Source of the DNA: Taxillus chinensis
Taxonomy: Eukaryota > Streptophyta > Magnoliopsida > Santalales > Loranthaceae
Assembly (NCBI GenBank): GCA_023512835.1
Contig: CM042085.1
Span: 4,993,989 to 5,057,988, forward strand
Reading direction: 5' to 3'
DNA: 64,000 bases
A program made the translations under genes and the position numbers. Numbering within the stretch: position 1 is the first letter of the stretch; every line of letters starts with the position of its first letter. Below the pieces are notes generated by a model that was not told the DNA's origin, did no database searches, and worked only from the letters and a program-made list of their open reading frames with translations. Positions 51,800 to 64,000 of this stretch are shown here, piece after piece.

Positions 51800-53812
51800 G
51801 ATAATTGCAGAACAACAAAAGATTGCCTTGCTAACATATAAATAGCATTGTATAAACTTCACCCGTATCCCCTCCTCCTTCCGATTTGTCCCGTCCCCAT
51901 AGGTTAAAACAAATTTAAGGTTAAAAAATTCATTCCGCCCGGACCCCTCTGGATCCAACACAAAGCACTAAAACCATCGTCAGGTTCGGTCGAACTATGT
52001 AATTCCGGGTCAGGTTTGGGTCGGGCAATATCCAAGCCCGACCCAACCCATTTCTATTCCTATTGCTAGGTAACTGTAGTGTTCAGTATTAAACCCAACT
52101 TCCTTCCGGATAGCTAAATATTTAATAAATTTATTTAATAAAGCAATATTTATCACTGTTTAAAATTTTATATATTTTAGATAAATTTTATTTAAATTTC
52201 AAACTTTGAAGCACTTATTAATTAAATTTGATAAAATTTGGCTAGCTGACGACTTGAAGTTTGTAATTTTAATAAAAAAAATTTAATACACAAATTTTGA
52301 GTATAATTTGTAATCATTATTACTTTATATAGATAAATTCATTAAAACATTTATCTATTTTTAGAGGTATATATAGTTCTCTGGATATTTTATAATTATT
52401 ACCTTTTAATTTTTACATTATATGTATATAATGTGATATGTGTATATCGTGCATCATTATTTCTATGAATTAATATTTATCTTTATGAAAGTGATGTTTA
52501 TTGGTGATTATTTAACTCTTTCCGTTTCTATCTATTATTGATTATAGTTATCTTTCCCTCGAAGAGGTTATGAAATATTAGCCTAGAGTCCAAAATAAAA
52601 CCAAACTCATATTTCCTTAGAAACCATACTCACCCAACTACGGACCATGAAAATCACAATCAAGCCTCAAGAGGAATGAATGTCAATCCTTATGCCTTTG
52701 GAGAAAACTCCCATAATCCATTTCCAATCCAAACATCATATACCATTGCCAACCATGAATCTCGTTTTCCCATCGTCGATCTTTTCCCAAATCTAAATAT
52801 GAATTATATACAACTAGTGGTCATCTTATTGAAGCCTCTAATGACTATTTTGTCGCTTTTTTGTCCCGATCATCAAAACGTTGATCCATGTTCTGTTTTC
52901 TGTGATAGCCATATGAGTGCACACATCATGCTCTCCCTCACTATCAACGTCATCTCCCAATACGCATACTACTAGACCCATTTTAGCCTCCCAATCATCG
53001 TTGCAACTAATCAAAGAAAGATTGTCACACCAAGCCACCAACACCCAATCTCGATCATCCATCTTGATTACCTGATTGACCACATTATCATGCACCATTA
53101 TTGCAATGCTAGGACACATGTACCTTCACTAGTGCAGATTTATGTCATTAAGGATTAGCCTCGCGCCACGCCTCCACTCGCTCTGCTCCGCAACACCACT
53201 TTACTGTGGAGGATCATTAATTACTATCAAATTTGTAATTAAATTTACATATAATTTATCAGCTTTAATTTAATATTTTACTGAATTAATATATTTTATA
53301 ATAATTTTTCCTATTTTAGTTGTTTAAGGTTTTTAATTTTACTGAATTAATACATCTATAATTGCTATATGGTGCAGTTCATTAAAACTGTATTATTTTT
53401 ATATTTTTATATTAAAATTATTCTGTTTTGGTATATGTTTTAAAAAAAAATTAAAATGACATAGTTTAAGGTATTACATCATATAAACTCAAATATATGT
53501 TAGACCGGAAATTGGTTGCGTGATTTAATTAAAGCTATATGTTGACCGGAATAATATAATTAAATAAATAATAATCCTCGCCTGGTAGTATTTCCCATCA
53601 TATAAACTCAAATATATATGGTCACGGCAGTCAGTTAATCAGAGAAATCAATAATAAATTAAAATAGTTTAGTCAATTAATTTATGTAGTATATGTACCG
53701 GACACAACAACTCATCACAAGATTTATAAAACAGTTCACGAGATGCGCAGGTATTAGTAGGCTGCAGGCTCGTGGGGTGGGTGCGCTTTTCTTTGTGCCT
53801 TTCCCTTTAACA
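51800..53812. other. Spacer between GLR and peroxidase
   Basis: No supported gene. 51880-52060 contains repeated CCCGACCCAACCC/GGGTCGGG phrases, partly inverted. The rest is AT-rich. Confidence 0.5.
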
Positions 53813-56445
53813 ATGTTTGTCCCTCTATTTTCTTCCTCGGTCTTGAGGACCTTCCTCTTCTCATTCCTATTCATCCTACACCTCTCAGCAAACTGCACCG
53901 CCACCAATACCACCACCCCTCCTGCATCCAAGTGCTGCCAGCAGCTCTCGACCAATTACTATGCCATGTCCTGCCCTCTTCTGGACCAGCTTGTCGGTTC
54001 TGTCACTGTCCAACGGTTCAAGGAGGCGCCGCTCTCCGGACCTGCCACCATTCGCCTCTTCTTCAACGATTGCTTCGTTGAGGTACGGTGTTTCTTCAAG
54101 TCTTTCCATGGTTTACCAGCGCCTCTTAGCTTACGTATGTATGCCCTGCCGCGTGCTTATCTTTGTCGTGCGGTGTCAATTATAATTACTGCATATGTAT
54201 GTCAGCATGTGAATGATGTTTTGACTTATTGGGGCCCGTGCATGTGGATGTGGGGGGTGTTATCAGGGGTGTGACGCGTCAATATTGATATCGTCGAAGC
54301 CCGGGGAACCAGCGGAGAGGGATGCGCCGGATAACAGGGAGCTGGCACCGCAGGGGTTCGAGACTGTAACGCAGGCCAAGGAATTGGTGGAGACCAAGTG
54401 CCCTGGCGTCGTCTCTTGTGCTGACATTCTTGCCATTGCTGCCAGAGATTTTGTACACTTGGTATCAATACTTTGTTTCTGTGTTGCGTAATTAATCTGT
54501 CGTCTTTCTTTTAAATAGCAAATTAACGGCAATGGGTAGAGGCTTTTTAATTAATGTTTTCGCTTGGATGTATGAATTATAATAGTAAAACATTTATAAT
54601 AATATTAGAAAGTGATTTGATAAAAAAAATTAATTAATATTATGCGATTGGGTGACAGAATTAAGTAATAATGAGGTAGTAGTTTAGAATTTATTTTTAT
54701 ACTCTTTATTTGAAAAGTAAATAGTAATGACACCCACCATCTCCATTATCCCAACCTACCTTGATATATATACTTCACTAGTGGTAGAAATGTACAAGAG
54801 TCCAACAGCGTCTAAGTTTCCACAAAACCAGAAGCGCCCGCAGAAAGTTAGTGAATATGCAAAAACGAATAGTCCATTGCTTTCAGGCTTGTCCACTTTG
54901 GTCCTAGGCCCTTTTTGTTACTGCAAAAAGGACAAATCCAAACACAGTTACAGAGATGACGGTTTCTTTTCTTTTTTCTTTTTCAGAAAAAAACCAAACA
55001 AAGATATAGTTGAATTGAACCGTTCGATTATGTTTAAGAGTCACGAGAAACCAATTTTGTTTTCCCTCGTGAAGCCCACGTCGCGTGTATATATTATATT
55101 ATATTATATTATATAAGTTTAGTCTTCAAAATTATATTATTTTAATAAGTTATTATTTTTTCTTATAAAATAATTAAATTACTTATATATAAAAACACAA
55201 TTTTAAGGTATTATAAGCGCTAATTAAATTCAGCCCGACAGGCACACACACATATGATAGAATTATGTTAAAATGTTAATGTGAAATCTTTTGAATTTAT
55301 ATTCAATGATTCAAATTAAATATTTTTTTAAATTATATATAGTTTCTAACTTTATTTTAACAAAACTTTATATTAATTAAACCCTATATTAAATAATATT
55401 TGAGACATTCAATTTAATTCAATTTTAAATTAACTGCGTTTATTTTAGCCTTTCAAAATTTTACCAATCTAATTTGCAATTTATCAGAGTTTATATTTTA
55501 ACTTAATGTAAGGAAAATTCCACTAATTAAGTTGAAAATGTATTGTGGATTAAGCAAAAATATGAAACATTAAACAGAAATTATATTGGTAGGATGGTAT
55601 TATTTATTAAAATAGGATTATTTTTAAATATAGTAAGCCTAAATAATTTTAAAGAATTTATAAATAGTATAAATACATTTGAATTTACAAGTTTTTTAAA
55701 ATAATTATATTTTAAAAAATAATTTTACCGAAAACTTTATAGATTTATAGGGTGAAATGTATAATTTAATTAAAAAAAGTATGTGCATGTTGATTTTTTT
55801 TTTTACTTAAAAATTTGTTAAAAGTTTATTTGTTTTTCTTTTTAAAAACCGTTGTTACAGGCAGGGGGACCTTACTATGAAGTGAAGAAAGGCCGGTGGG
55901 ACGGGACGACATCAATGGCGTCCCGGGTCCACTCAAATCTCCCACGCGCCAACTCCACGCTCTCCGACATCATCGAACTCTTCGCCTCCAAAGGCCTGAA
56001 CATCACCGACCTCGTCGTCCTCTCCGGAGCCCACTCCGTCGGCTTCGCCCACTGCGACAGCTTCCTCGGCCGGCTGTACGACTTCCGGGGCTCCGGAGAA
56101 CCCGACCCGGACATGGACCCGAAGCTCCTCAGCGCGCTCAGGGAATACTGCCCTCGCCAGGGCGGGAACGACGACGTGGCGGTGCCGTTGGACGTGACGA
56201 CGCCGTTTAAGTTCGACAACGCGTACTACGCGAACCTGCAGGCGAAGATGGGGCTGCTGGCGACGGACCAAGCCCTGTTGTTGGACCCAAGAACGAGGGG
56301 TCTGGTCGGGGATCTGGGGAGGGACAAGGGGAGGTTCCTCAGGGAGTTTGCAGGGGCCATGGAAAAGATGGGTTCCATTGGGGTGAAGAAGAGGGGAAGT
56401 GATCATGCGGAAATAAGGAAAAATTGTAGCGTGCACATATTATAG
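53813..56445 (+). CDS. Class III peroxidase, peroxidase-19-like, with altered distal His
   Basis: Three exons (53813-54082, 54267-54461, 55861-56445) give 349 residues. Class III peroxidases are secreted haem enzymes that use H2O2 to oxidise phenolics in wall or vacuole. The start at 53813 opens a clear signal peptide (about 1-27); the frame is open 40 codons further up, but that part is not hydrophobic. Seen: distal region [13 protein letters not shown] (Arg81 kept, residue 85 Asn where the family has the catalytic His), GCDASIL (Ca2+ site), the conserved [20 protein letters not shown], proximal [12 protein letters not shown] (His213), and the C-terminal MGSIGVK. Similarity to Arabidopsis PRX19 runs the whole length ([31 protein letters not shown]). 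Exon 3 is very GC-rich. With Asn85 the enzyme is predicted to be poor at forming compound I. Confidence 0.93.
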
Positions 56446-58138
56446 CTTCTCCCCAATATCATCCCCCCACCCCCACCGCCAAAAACAAAAAAAAAGTATA
56501 GTAGTAGTAGTAGTTGATAGGTATATTCATGAAGAAGAATGAGAGGATTAAGTATATGCTATCTGAAAAGGAAATAGTATTACTTGTTTTGTCATTTATT
56601 GTTATTGTCATACTTATTTTATCCCAGTTATTGTAGGCACTTAACGAAAATGTTGCATTAAACTTTATATGTATAGGGGGTTGATAAAGAGAGAAAAGGG
56701 ATGTCATTGGATGATCTCATTTAATCTGATATGATGAAATGACAATAATAAAATTTGATTCTTAACCATCAGATACGACATGGCAGACAGCAAGGACTAT
56801 TAGAAGGGGGGCTAATACTCAGTCATATACAACTGAATTTACAGCTGAATTTTGATATGATAGTGTTTAAACCGTAGTTAATATTTTAAAAAATTTTAGA
56901 TGCCAATTAGCTCCTCGGTTAGGCTATAAGAAGTATTCACGGGTACTGATTTTTCTTGCCTGATTTTTCGGGTATTGATTATTATGAGAAGAGCTTTGGT
57001 TTTGGTTTCTTTTTGGGTATACATTCGGTGTTTTGTGGAGGTTTCGATGAAATGGGAGTAATCTTCTTTGGGATTCTGAAGCAGTTGGTTTAGTTGTGCC
57101 TTGGAATCTGTTGGCAAGCATAAATTGTGCCAATTGCTTTGTCAATAGAGTGTTTTCATGCCAATTCTATATTTCAACCATCAGTTTTATAAAATATGTT
57201 AGCATTAAAAATTATCCATGGCCTAGTATTTGAGATGTACTTCATTTTGGTTTTTGACCAGATTCTTCTCCCATTTTTTATTCAGCCAGTGAAAACTCAG
57301 ATACTACAAAATACATTTTGTTACTTCCTTGAAAAGTAAGAGTTTTCGAAAAATTCCAATGACCATATATAAAACAATTGGAGACTTTAGGGGTAACCCA
57401 GAGGAGGCAGTGAATTGAAAAGCAAGAATCAGAAGAATCTTAGGTACTAAATCAACATATCCAATGCTTATAAAACGTACTTCACTGATTTACAACTGCA
57501 TTATCATATATACGAGGATATATGCTTCCTTTCAAAACTTCAGAAGTTAAGATTCAAAAAACACAATTAATGAAAGAATTGATGAAAGAAGTAGCAATGT
57601 TGAGGCGGCTTCTTTAATTGGTACTACTATTAGTTTCTTGATATAAATATAGATTTCAAGTCATCTCCCAGTCAATTGATTTTATAATATTGACCGATTC
57701 TAATATGGCAACGAACATGAATGTTTTTCAAAACTAATACTACTTAGTCGGTAATTTGTTGCTGCAAAGGAGAAAGTGAGACTAGCAGGTGTAAATGATT
57801 TGATATTGACACGCTTAGCGCCTTGTGAGTACTGTATATGTGGTAGTGATCCTAACTATACAATTCTTTGTTATTTAGGTTAAGAAGATCAGTTAGTTAG
57901 ATGAACATGTTAAGACATTTTGAATTTTAATTTGCTTTTTTAATAATAAAAATTTCGTACTTATCTAATTTTCATTCTTTATCTTATACATATTTAATTT
58001 ATTTTTCACGTAATTTTGGTGTTTAGCTATTTATGGAATCTAGAGTTATGAATGTAAAATTTTAAAAAATTTAAAGAAAAGCTAATAAATGAACCAAACA
58101 CGCCCTTACGTCAGCCTTTTACATTACCGGCTAGAAAC
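56446..58138. other. Spacer between peroxidase and DTD
   Basis: No supported gene. Short overlapping frames at 56896-57145 on the - strand have no resemblance to a family. Confidence 0.55.
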
Positions 58139-58481
58139 ATGCTGTCCCTCATTTACACTACCCGTGGCAGTCCCTTTCCGTTCGCCACAATACGCAGGAG
58201 GCACAAGCCTTTCTGCGGCGGCGGGAAGAGCCAAATCAGAGCAATGAAGGCTGTAGTACAGCGGGTTGCGTCAGGCAGCGTTGAGGTCAGTACGCCACAC
58301 CACCCTATCCATCCGTGGTTGTTTTTTTTCCTGTCTATCCTGCATCACCGGCGCAAATTGGCGACCGCCACAGGTCGAAGGACGCACCGTGTCGGAGATT
58401 GGGCCGGGGCTTCTCGTCCTCGTTGGGATTCACGATTCCGACACCGACTCCGATGCTGACTACATGTAATACACCTTTTCT

Positions 58482-58516
<35 letters not shown>

Positions 58517-61500
58517 GTATCTATCCACTTTTTCGGGTATTTTAATGTTAATTGGTTGTTTCAAGATTTTGGAAGTAAAGCTAAAAGTTATTATTATCAT
58601 TTGCAGATGTCGTAAGGTGTTGAACATGAGATTGTTCCCAAATGAGAGCACAGGCAAAGCATGGGATCAGAGCGTAATTCACTCACTCTGTCTTTTATAT
58701 ATATTCGTGTGTGTGTGTGGTTCCATATTGATGTTATGTGTTCTCGTTCTGGTGTGGTAAAATTTTATGTGTTTAGGTGAATTTCTTGCATGTATATGCA
58801 GGTGATGCAGAGGAAATATGGGGTTTTACTAGGTATGTGTTGAAAAAAAAAACATTTTAAAAAGAAGAGAAGATGCTAGGTACGGGTGGTGATCTCGAAT
58901 TATGTGCGTACCTAATGTAAGTGGTTTTTGGTGATTTAGTGAGTCAATTTACATTGTATGGAATATTGAAGGGCAACAAACCGGATTTTCATGTGGCAAT
59001 GCCACCGCAAAAGGCAAAGCCCTTCTATGATTCTTTGGTGGAAAAATTTCGGAAATCATACAACCCAGATGCAGTTAAAGGTGAAAGTATATTCTTATCG
59101 TTTGTTGCAATTTCAATTTATATACAATTTCATACTTGTTTTGTTGTCCTTATACGTTGTCCTACTTAGAGAGAGAAGCGGTGAAGCACAGTGGCTGACA
59201 ACAAAACAATTATAATGTTAGAACTTGTTTTGGGCTGTCTGCAGTGGGGCACTAACTCATTTTAGGGTTCATTAAAAATTATCTTAACAGGCTGGAAAAT
59301 TTACAGGCATTAGGATAGTGGAGAGTATATAGCGTTGCATATTTGTTGGCAATGGCTAAAGAATAAAAGTAGTGTAAGTTTTGAAACTAGGTGCATGTGA
59401 TACTCTTGGGACTTGGGTGCAGATATAATTTAGGCTGCTTGCTTGCACCTCACATGAAAAATGGAAATTTATTCTGTTTAAGAATCCAGATGTGATGTTA
59501 AGGAGACACCCCTCAAAAGACCTGTGGCACTAGATAAATTTGGTTGCTCTACATTGGGCACTAACTGCTTTTAGGGTTCATTAAAAATTATCTTAACAAG
59601 CTAGAAAACTTACCTATCAGTGCTATTGATAGATCGGGCAAATGTTAAGTGTTGAAGAAATATGGTAGAACTGTGATAATATTCTCAAAGTTCTTGTCTC
59701 CTACTAGTAATACAATCCTCCATTCTCTCTCTCTCATTGTCATCTTTGTGAGATTGCCTTGAAAGAAATAATAAGTAGAATAAAATATTACAAAACAATT
59801 AAAATGTTTAATAATTTGACTAATAGATAAAAGATTATTAGAAAAAATAGGGTCTAGTCAAATTGAAGACATTGAAAAAGTAGGTGTGAGAGTGAGACAT
59901 TCTCATCTCCAATAATGGGCATGGGAGTCTTATTACCAACCTAAAGAAATTTAACTAATGAAGACACGAGAAAGGTAATTAGAGAGAAATTATTAGTTAT
60001 TAATTAGTAGTTATTGAGAAATTACTAGTTATTAGATGATTTTATGTTGTGTTTCCTCTCAACTTGCTTGAGTTTATATTATTCCAAATAGCCATGCTTC
60101 TTCTAGAAGATATTAACCATATGTGTAGTATCATTGCAATGAGTGCAACGACAAATGGAGGAACTAGTAGGAGGAGCTATTCAAACAATCCTTAATTCCC
60201 ATTGTTAGTTGTCTCTACCCTTCATGGTAAACCAATAAATATGTTTCTTTTAGGGTAAGTAACAATGTGGAAACTAGAACACAACTACTAACTTGATCCG
60301 GATTATAATTAATGCCTACAATAGGACACTTCATCTGATTGGGTCACCGATAATCCAACTCTATGAAGAATCATAGAGGTCAGTTGTTCTGACGCAATTG
60401 AAAAGACTTCTTCATTAGTTTATATACTTTTAAAAAGTTAAAGGTATTAAGGTAACTCTTTTTAACAAAATGTGACATCTGATTAGGTGTCATAGAATTG
60501 ATAATTCATAATTTAACAAGTGTATTTTCAGCTTTTCATTTATCATAGTTTGGGTGACATTTTGAAAGGGTCATCTTTCTCCTTGTGATATACTCTTCTT
60601 CTTCTTACCAATAATATGTGTCTCCAAAACTTTGTACTATATTGTTTATTTAATATGGATTTGTGTATTGATTTCTTAAATGGTGAAAGCTGATTGTACT
60701 TTGTTGTTTGGGACTACAAAGGGCTTTTCAGTAGCCATGATGAAATGCTAATGTATGAGTCAAGTAAGCACTTGATTAGATAGACTAAATACACCAACGT
60801 ACACCAAAATAATTTTTTTTTTATAAGTAACCGTACACCAAAACAACTCAACCAATAATTAGGTTTGACGGGTGCACTCAACTCCAATAGTAGCGACTTA
60901 TAAGGGAGAATTACTTGTAGTGGTGCACGGTAGCGATGGTGACGGTGGCAACGGCCGACGATGGCAGTGACAATGGTTGCTCCTTGCGCTGGTGCTATAG
61001 CGGCTTCGTAGCTTTGTGACTTGCAGTGATGCTGTTGTGGTCACGATAAAGCGTGCAACACCTTGCACTGGTGATGGCAATGATTTGTGGCCGGTGGCTC
61101 ATGGCAAAGAGAGATTGAGACTGCTGTGCTTGATTTAGGTTACCTAAAGGGAGGATAGGCTGCAGTTCCTGCTTGCTTAGGATTTTAATTTTCTTTGATA
61201 TCAAGAAGAAAAGAATATAAAATAATAATTTATTTTTATATCTTCATTGAAATAATACAATCATATGTATATATACAAGGTTGGAATGACCCAATTAGGC
61301 AAGTACCTTATTTAGGTCACCTGTAATCAATATACAACTTATTCCAACTAGAAACAATAATTACTATTGTGCACATAAAGCCACTTGTATCTTTTTTATT
61401 TTACGAAGATCCTTAGAAATTTACATTTAAGTGGCTCCTGAAGTATCCTCCAACCATCAATTGCTCCGATGGAGACCCTCTGTATATCTCCTGTGTGCTT

Positions 61501-62156
61501 TCCTCTCCACATTCAGCTCAACTGCGTTATTTTCTTGATCTGATGTGTTCTCTATGTACTTGGCATCACACATTAAGTATGATCTCATTATATAATGTAC
61601 TAGAAGAATGTAAATCTTGTTACGTACTAATTGGTCTTCTAATTCCCCTTTCCTCATCCCATTTTGTTACTTTCCTGCAGATGGCGTATTTGGAGCAATG
61701 ATGAAGGTAAGGCTACATCACCCTCAGTACCAACCAACCTTATTTTGCACTACATATGTTTCTTAATTCTATCCCCCGACTGAAGGGCATATATAGGCAA
61801 ACTCGTGTTTAGTTTATTTCTTGAGAAAATCTCTTTTTGTTTTTTTAAACTTCTTCTTGTTTATCCCATCTTCATCTTATAATATGAAAAAGTGATTTTT
61901 CTCCTTCAATTCAATCCCCATGACTATCTTTGCCTATCATGAAAAGGTTAATTTGGTTAATGATGGTCCAGTTACAATGCAACTTGATAGCCTAGATTCA
62001 TCACAGCAATCCAAGTGAGTGAGACTGACCACTCCCCCGAACTCACCATATGCATGCTATTCTGTGAGTAGTTGACTGCTGTTCTGATTTTGACTTCGAT
62101 GAGATTTTAATTGTTTTGCATTCAGGAGTAAAAAAGATACGGTGCAAGAAGCATGA
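58139..62156 (+). CDS. DTD: D-aminoacyl-tRNA deacylase
   Basis: Eight exons (58139 or 58244-58285, 58374-58465, 58607-58673, 58802-58832, 58940-59080, 61681-61706, 61947-62014, 62126-62156), phases agreeing, give 165 residues from the ATG at 58244 or 200 from 58139. DTD removes D-amino acids (and glycine mischarged on tRNA-Ala) from tRNA. Seen: start MKAVVQRVASGSVEV, GPGLLVLVGI, RKVLNMRLF, the catalytic SQFTLYG motif, and NDGPVTMQLD holding the Gly-cisPro element. The ATG at 58244 gives the conserved N-terminus. The in-frame ATG at 58139 adds a basic, Ser/Thr/Arg-rich 35-residue extension that could target an organelle. Intron 5 is 2.6 kb. Intron 2 has a 32-G run near its 5' end. Confidence 0.95.
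58484..58515 (+). repeat. Poly-G run of 32 in DTD intron 2
   Basis: Uninterrupted G32 beginning 18 bp after the 5' splice site of a 141-bp intron. Confidence 0.9.
59247..59615. repeat. Direct repeat of ~60 bp in DTD intron 5
   Basis: 59247-59306 and 59556-59615 share GGGCACTAACT, TTTTAGGGTTCATTAAAAA and TTATCTTAACA with few differences, about 309 bp apart. Confidence 0.8.
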
Positions 62157-64000
62157 ACTGGATGGTCTGGTCGAATTTTGACTGTTGGGGTCAGAAGTGT
62201 TTTCACTCTTCTGCTCGCACGAGCCACAGCCATCTATGGATGTTAGGGTAAACAAATTTCTTCATCCAGTATTTAGGTTCAGTAATGCAAACGTAAATGC
62301 ATGTCTGGTTATATTAATTTTCCCCTTAATCAACAATAGCTGTCTGGGATTGCTCTCAGTTTCAAGTATCTTTTTTGGTTAATGTTAAAGTAGGTGCTCA
62401 AAGCTTATTAGTATTCTCAATTCTGTAAAAGAATATAAAATAAAATAAGTGACAAAAATGTCAAAACGGGCAAACAATAATAATTGTGGAAGAGCATGGG
62501 TGAGTAAAGTTTTTATTTGTTTGATAAACTATTTCCTGAAGATAAAATTTCAAAGGAAAACCCTCATCGATGTGTATGGCTTAAAAAAACAATTCTCCCC
62601 CAGGAACAATATTTAAGTAATCAGTTTTCTACCTACCCATTCCATTTTCTGTGAAATGGGGAGACAAGGACTAAAACTAATATGCCATTTTTCATAATAA
62701 CGGTAAATAGAGGAACTCTGGTCATTTGAATTAGAATGCATTTTGGGATATATATATATGGCTGATAAAAATAAGGTAAGCAGGCACTTTAAATAAAGCA
62801 CTCAGCGGAGATGGCTCATATTATGATTTTTAACTCAACTTTTAAGAGATAATCCTTTTGTTTGATTGAATTATTTGGGTATTTTTATGTAAATATTTTT
62901 ATTTTTTAAATCATCTGTATTATATATAGGTTAGGGGTTTGTGTATGTTTTTCAATATTATTCTTTCAAAAACTATTATATAAACTTTTGAGAGAATATG
63001 AGAGCAAAAATTGAAAGCTTACTTCATTAGGATGTCTATGCATTATTTTAAAAAAAAGGTTTAATATCTATGAAACAGTTAATTTAGCTGTGGCACAACC
63101 AATTAAATTATTTTTTTCAAATCTATCACTATAATTGAAGTTGTCTCAGGTCATCCACACACCAATATAATTTTCTCTAAAATACAGTTTTCTAAAATAT
63201 ATATTTATTTAAAAAAAAAAAAAACCTGTGGAAAGTTATCTCGCCGGCCACAACCAGTGGAAAGTTATCTTGCCGGCCACAACCTGTGAGAGACCTGCGG
63301 GGAAGTGGGACTTCAACTTGCGGACGGGTCTGCTTCCATAAAGCAACCCCAATCATACTTCTGTTTCCGGCGGACGGGTCTGCTGACTCTGCTCTCCAAA
63401 ATCAACCCCGCGCACGCTTTTGTAGGCAGATTTGCTTTTTTCCCACGAGACACACATGTTGGATGTACTATAATTTTGTAATTATTTGTTACATTACATG
63501 CTTGAATAATAATATACATAAATATTACTACTAGATGTTTACAACTATTATAATTTACTGAAAATTATGTTTTCATAATACATAATAAATTAAATATCTC
63601 GACTAAAGTAAATTTTAGATGATATGTGTGATTTGTAATATTAAAAGTGGTAATATAATTTTAAAAACCTCATTTTTAACATAACCGCTATTTTATAAAA
63701 TAATAATATTTAAAAAGTTTTCCTAAAAAGATAGGTAGAACATTATGTATGGAGACTAGTTGTGTCTATATATTATTCTAATAAAATGAGAATATATAGT
63801 ATTATTGTTACAATTCAATGGTCAATATATTAAAATTAATTGGTTAACATAACATGTTTTGATATCATGTTAAAATCTAAGGGTTAACTGTCTTAATTAA
63901 AATCAATTTGTTATAAGAAATATTACTCTTGAATCTATATTATGATCTACTTGATTGATAACTTCTTGAATGTGGGACTTTAATACTTGTTTCTTAAAGT
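62157..64000. other. Spacer downstream of DTD
   Basis: No supported gene. 63800-63990 is a copy of the dispersed repeat noted near 47600. Confidence 0.5.
63228..63284. repeat. 29-bp tandem repeat, two units
   Basis: GTGGAAAGTTATCTCGCCGG and the following CCACAACC occur at 63228 and again at 63257 with one change. Just downstream, CGGACGGGTCTGCT occurs twice (about 63322 and 63371). Confidence 0.8.

Noticed and set aside
53693..53812. Upstream in-frame start of the peroxidase
   Set aside because: The added 40 residues would bury the signal peptide inside the protein.
55875..56436. Antisense frames of up to 167 codons across peroxidase exon 3
   Set aside because: Same cause; the sense strand encodes conserved peroxidase motifs.
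56896..57145. Two overlapping 73-codon frames on the - strand
   Set aside because: Neither resembles a protein family, and they exclude each other.

Overview
This window is plant nuclear DNA, most likely from a woody eudicot, though I cannot name the species. The reasons are split genes with GT/AG introns, very AT-rich spacers, decayed Ty1/copia and Ty3/gypsy elements, and plant-only gene families: an S-domain receptor kinase, the plastid magnesium chelatase subunit CHLI, an IQD protein, a glutamate-receptor-like channel and a class III peroxidase. Bacterial-type features (ribosome binding sites, operons, CRISPR) do not apply, and I saw no tRNA or rRNA gene.

Layout. 1-3.7 kb: spacer with a perfect 417-bp tandem duplication and a gypsy reverse-transcriptase relic. 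3.75-7.8 kb (+): a complete seven-exon G-type lectin receptor kinase. 8.5-27.1 kb (all -): a tandem array of a small intronless gene of about 115 codons. It has six open copies, one frameshifted copy and one fragment, interleaved with copia relics. 29.5-31.2 kb (+): CHLI. 31.6-33.0 and 35.0-37.9 kb (-): two Nudix (CoA-diphosphatase type) paralogues with identical intron phases. 41.0-42.6 kb (-): an IQD9/10-like calmodulin-binding protein. 48.6-51.8 kb (+): a glutamate-receptor-like channel. 53.8-56.4 kb (+): a peroxidase-19-like class III peroxidase. 58.1-62.2 kb (+): D-aminoacyl-tRNA deacylase (DTD), eight exons.

Most unusual element. Every open copy in the 8.5-27 kb array encodes a KEN box (residues 12-14), a destruction box RIPLQDIT(N/H) at residues 45-53 and an invariant C-terminal Phe-Arg. 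This is the set of short motifs used by substrates and pseudosubstrate inhibitors of the anaphase-promoting complex (APC/C). Upstream regions carry cell-cycle elements in the same orientation: a perfect MSA (Myb3R) site in two copies, and a conserved 18-19 bp GGCCCA plus CCCGC module in four others, extended to a perfect E2F site in one. Shared flanks show that the order copy 2 - copia - copy 3 - copy 4 was duplicated as copy 5 - copia - copy 6 - copy 7. I do not recognise the family by name. A lineage-specific expansion of small APC/C regulators or substrates is my inference.

Second-tier points: the peroxidase has Asn in place of the catalytic distal His; the second Nudix gene has a minisatellite in intron 1 that repeats its own 3' splice site; DTD has a 32-G run close to a 5' splice site; CHLI has an AUG-stop element just upstream of its start.
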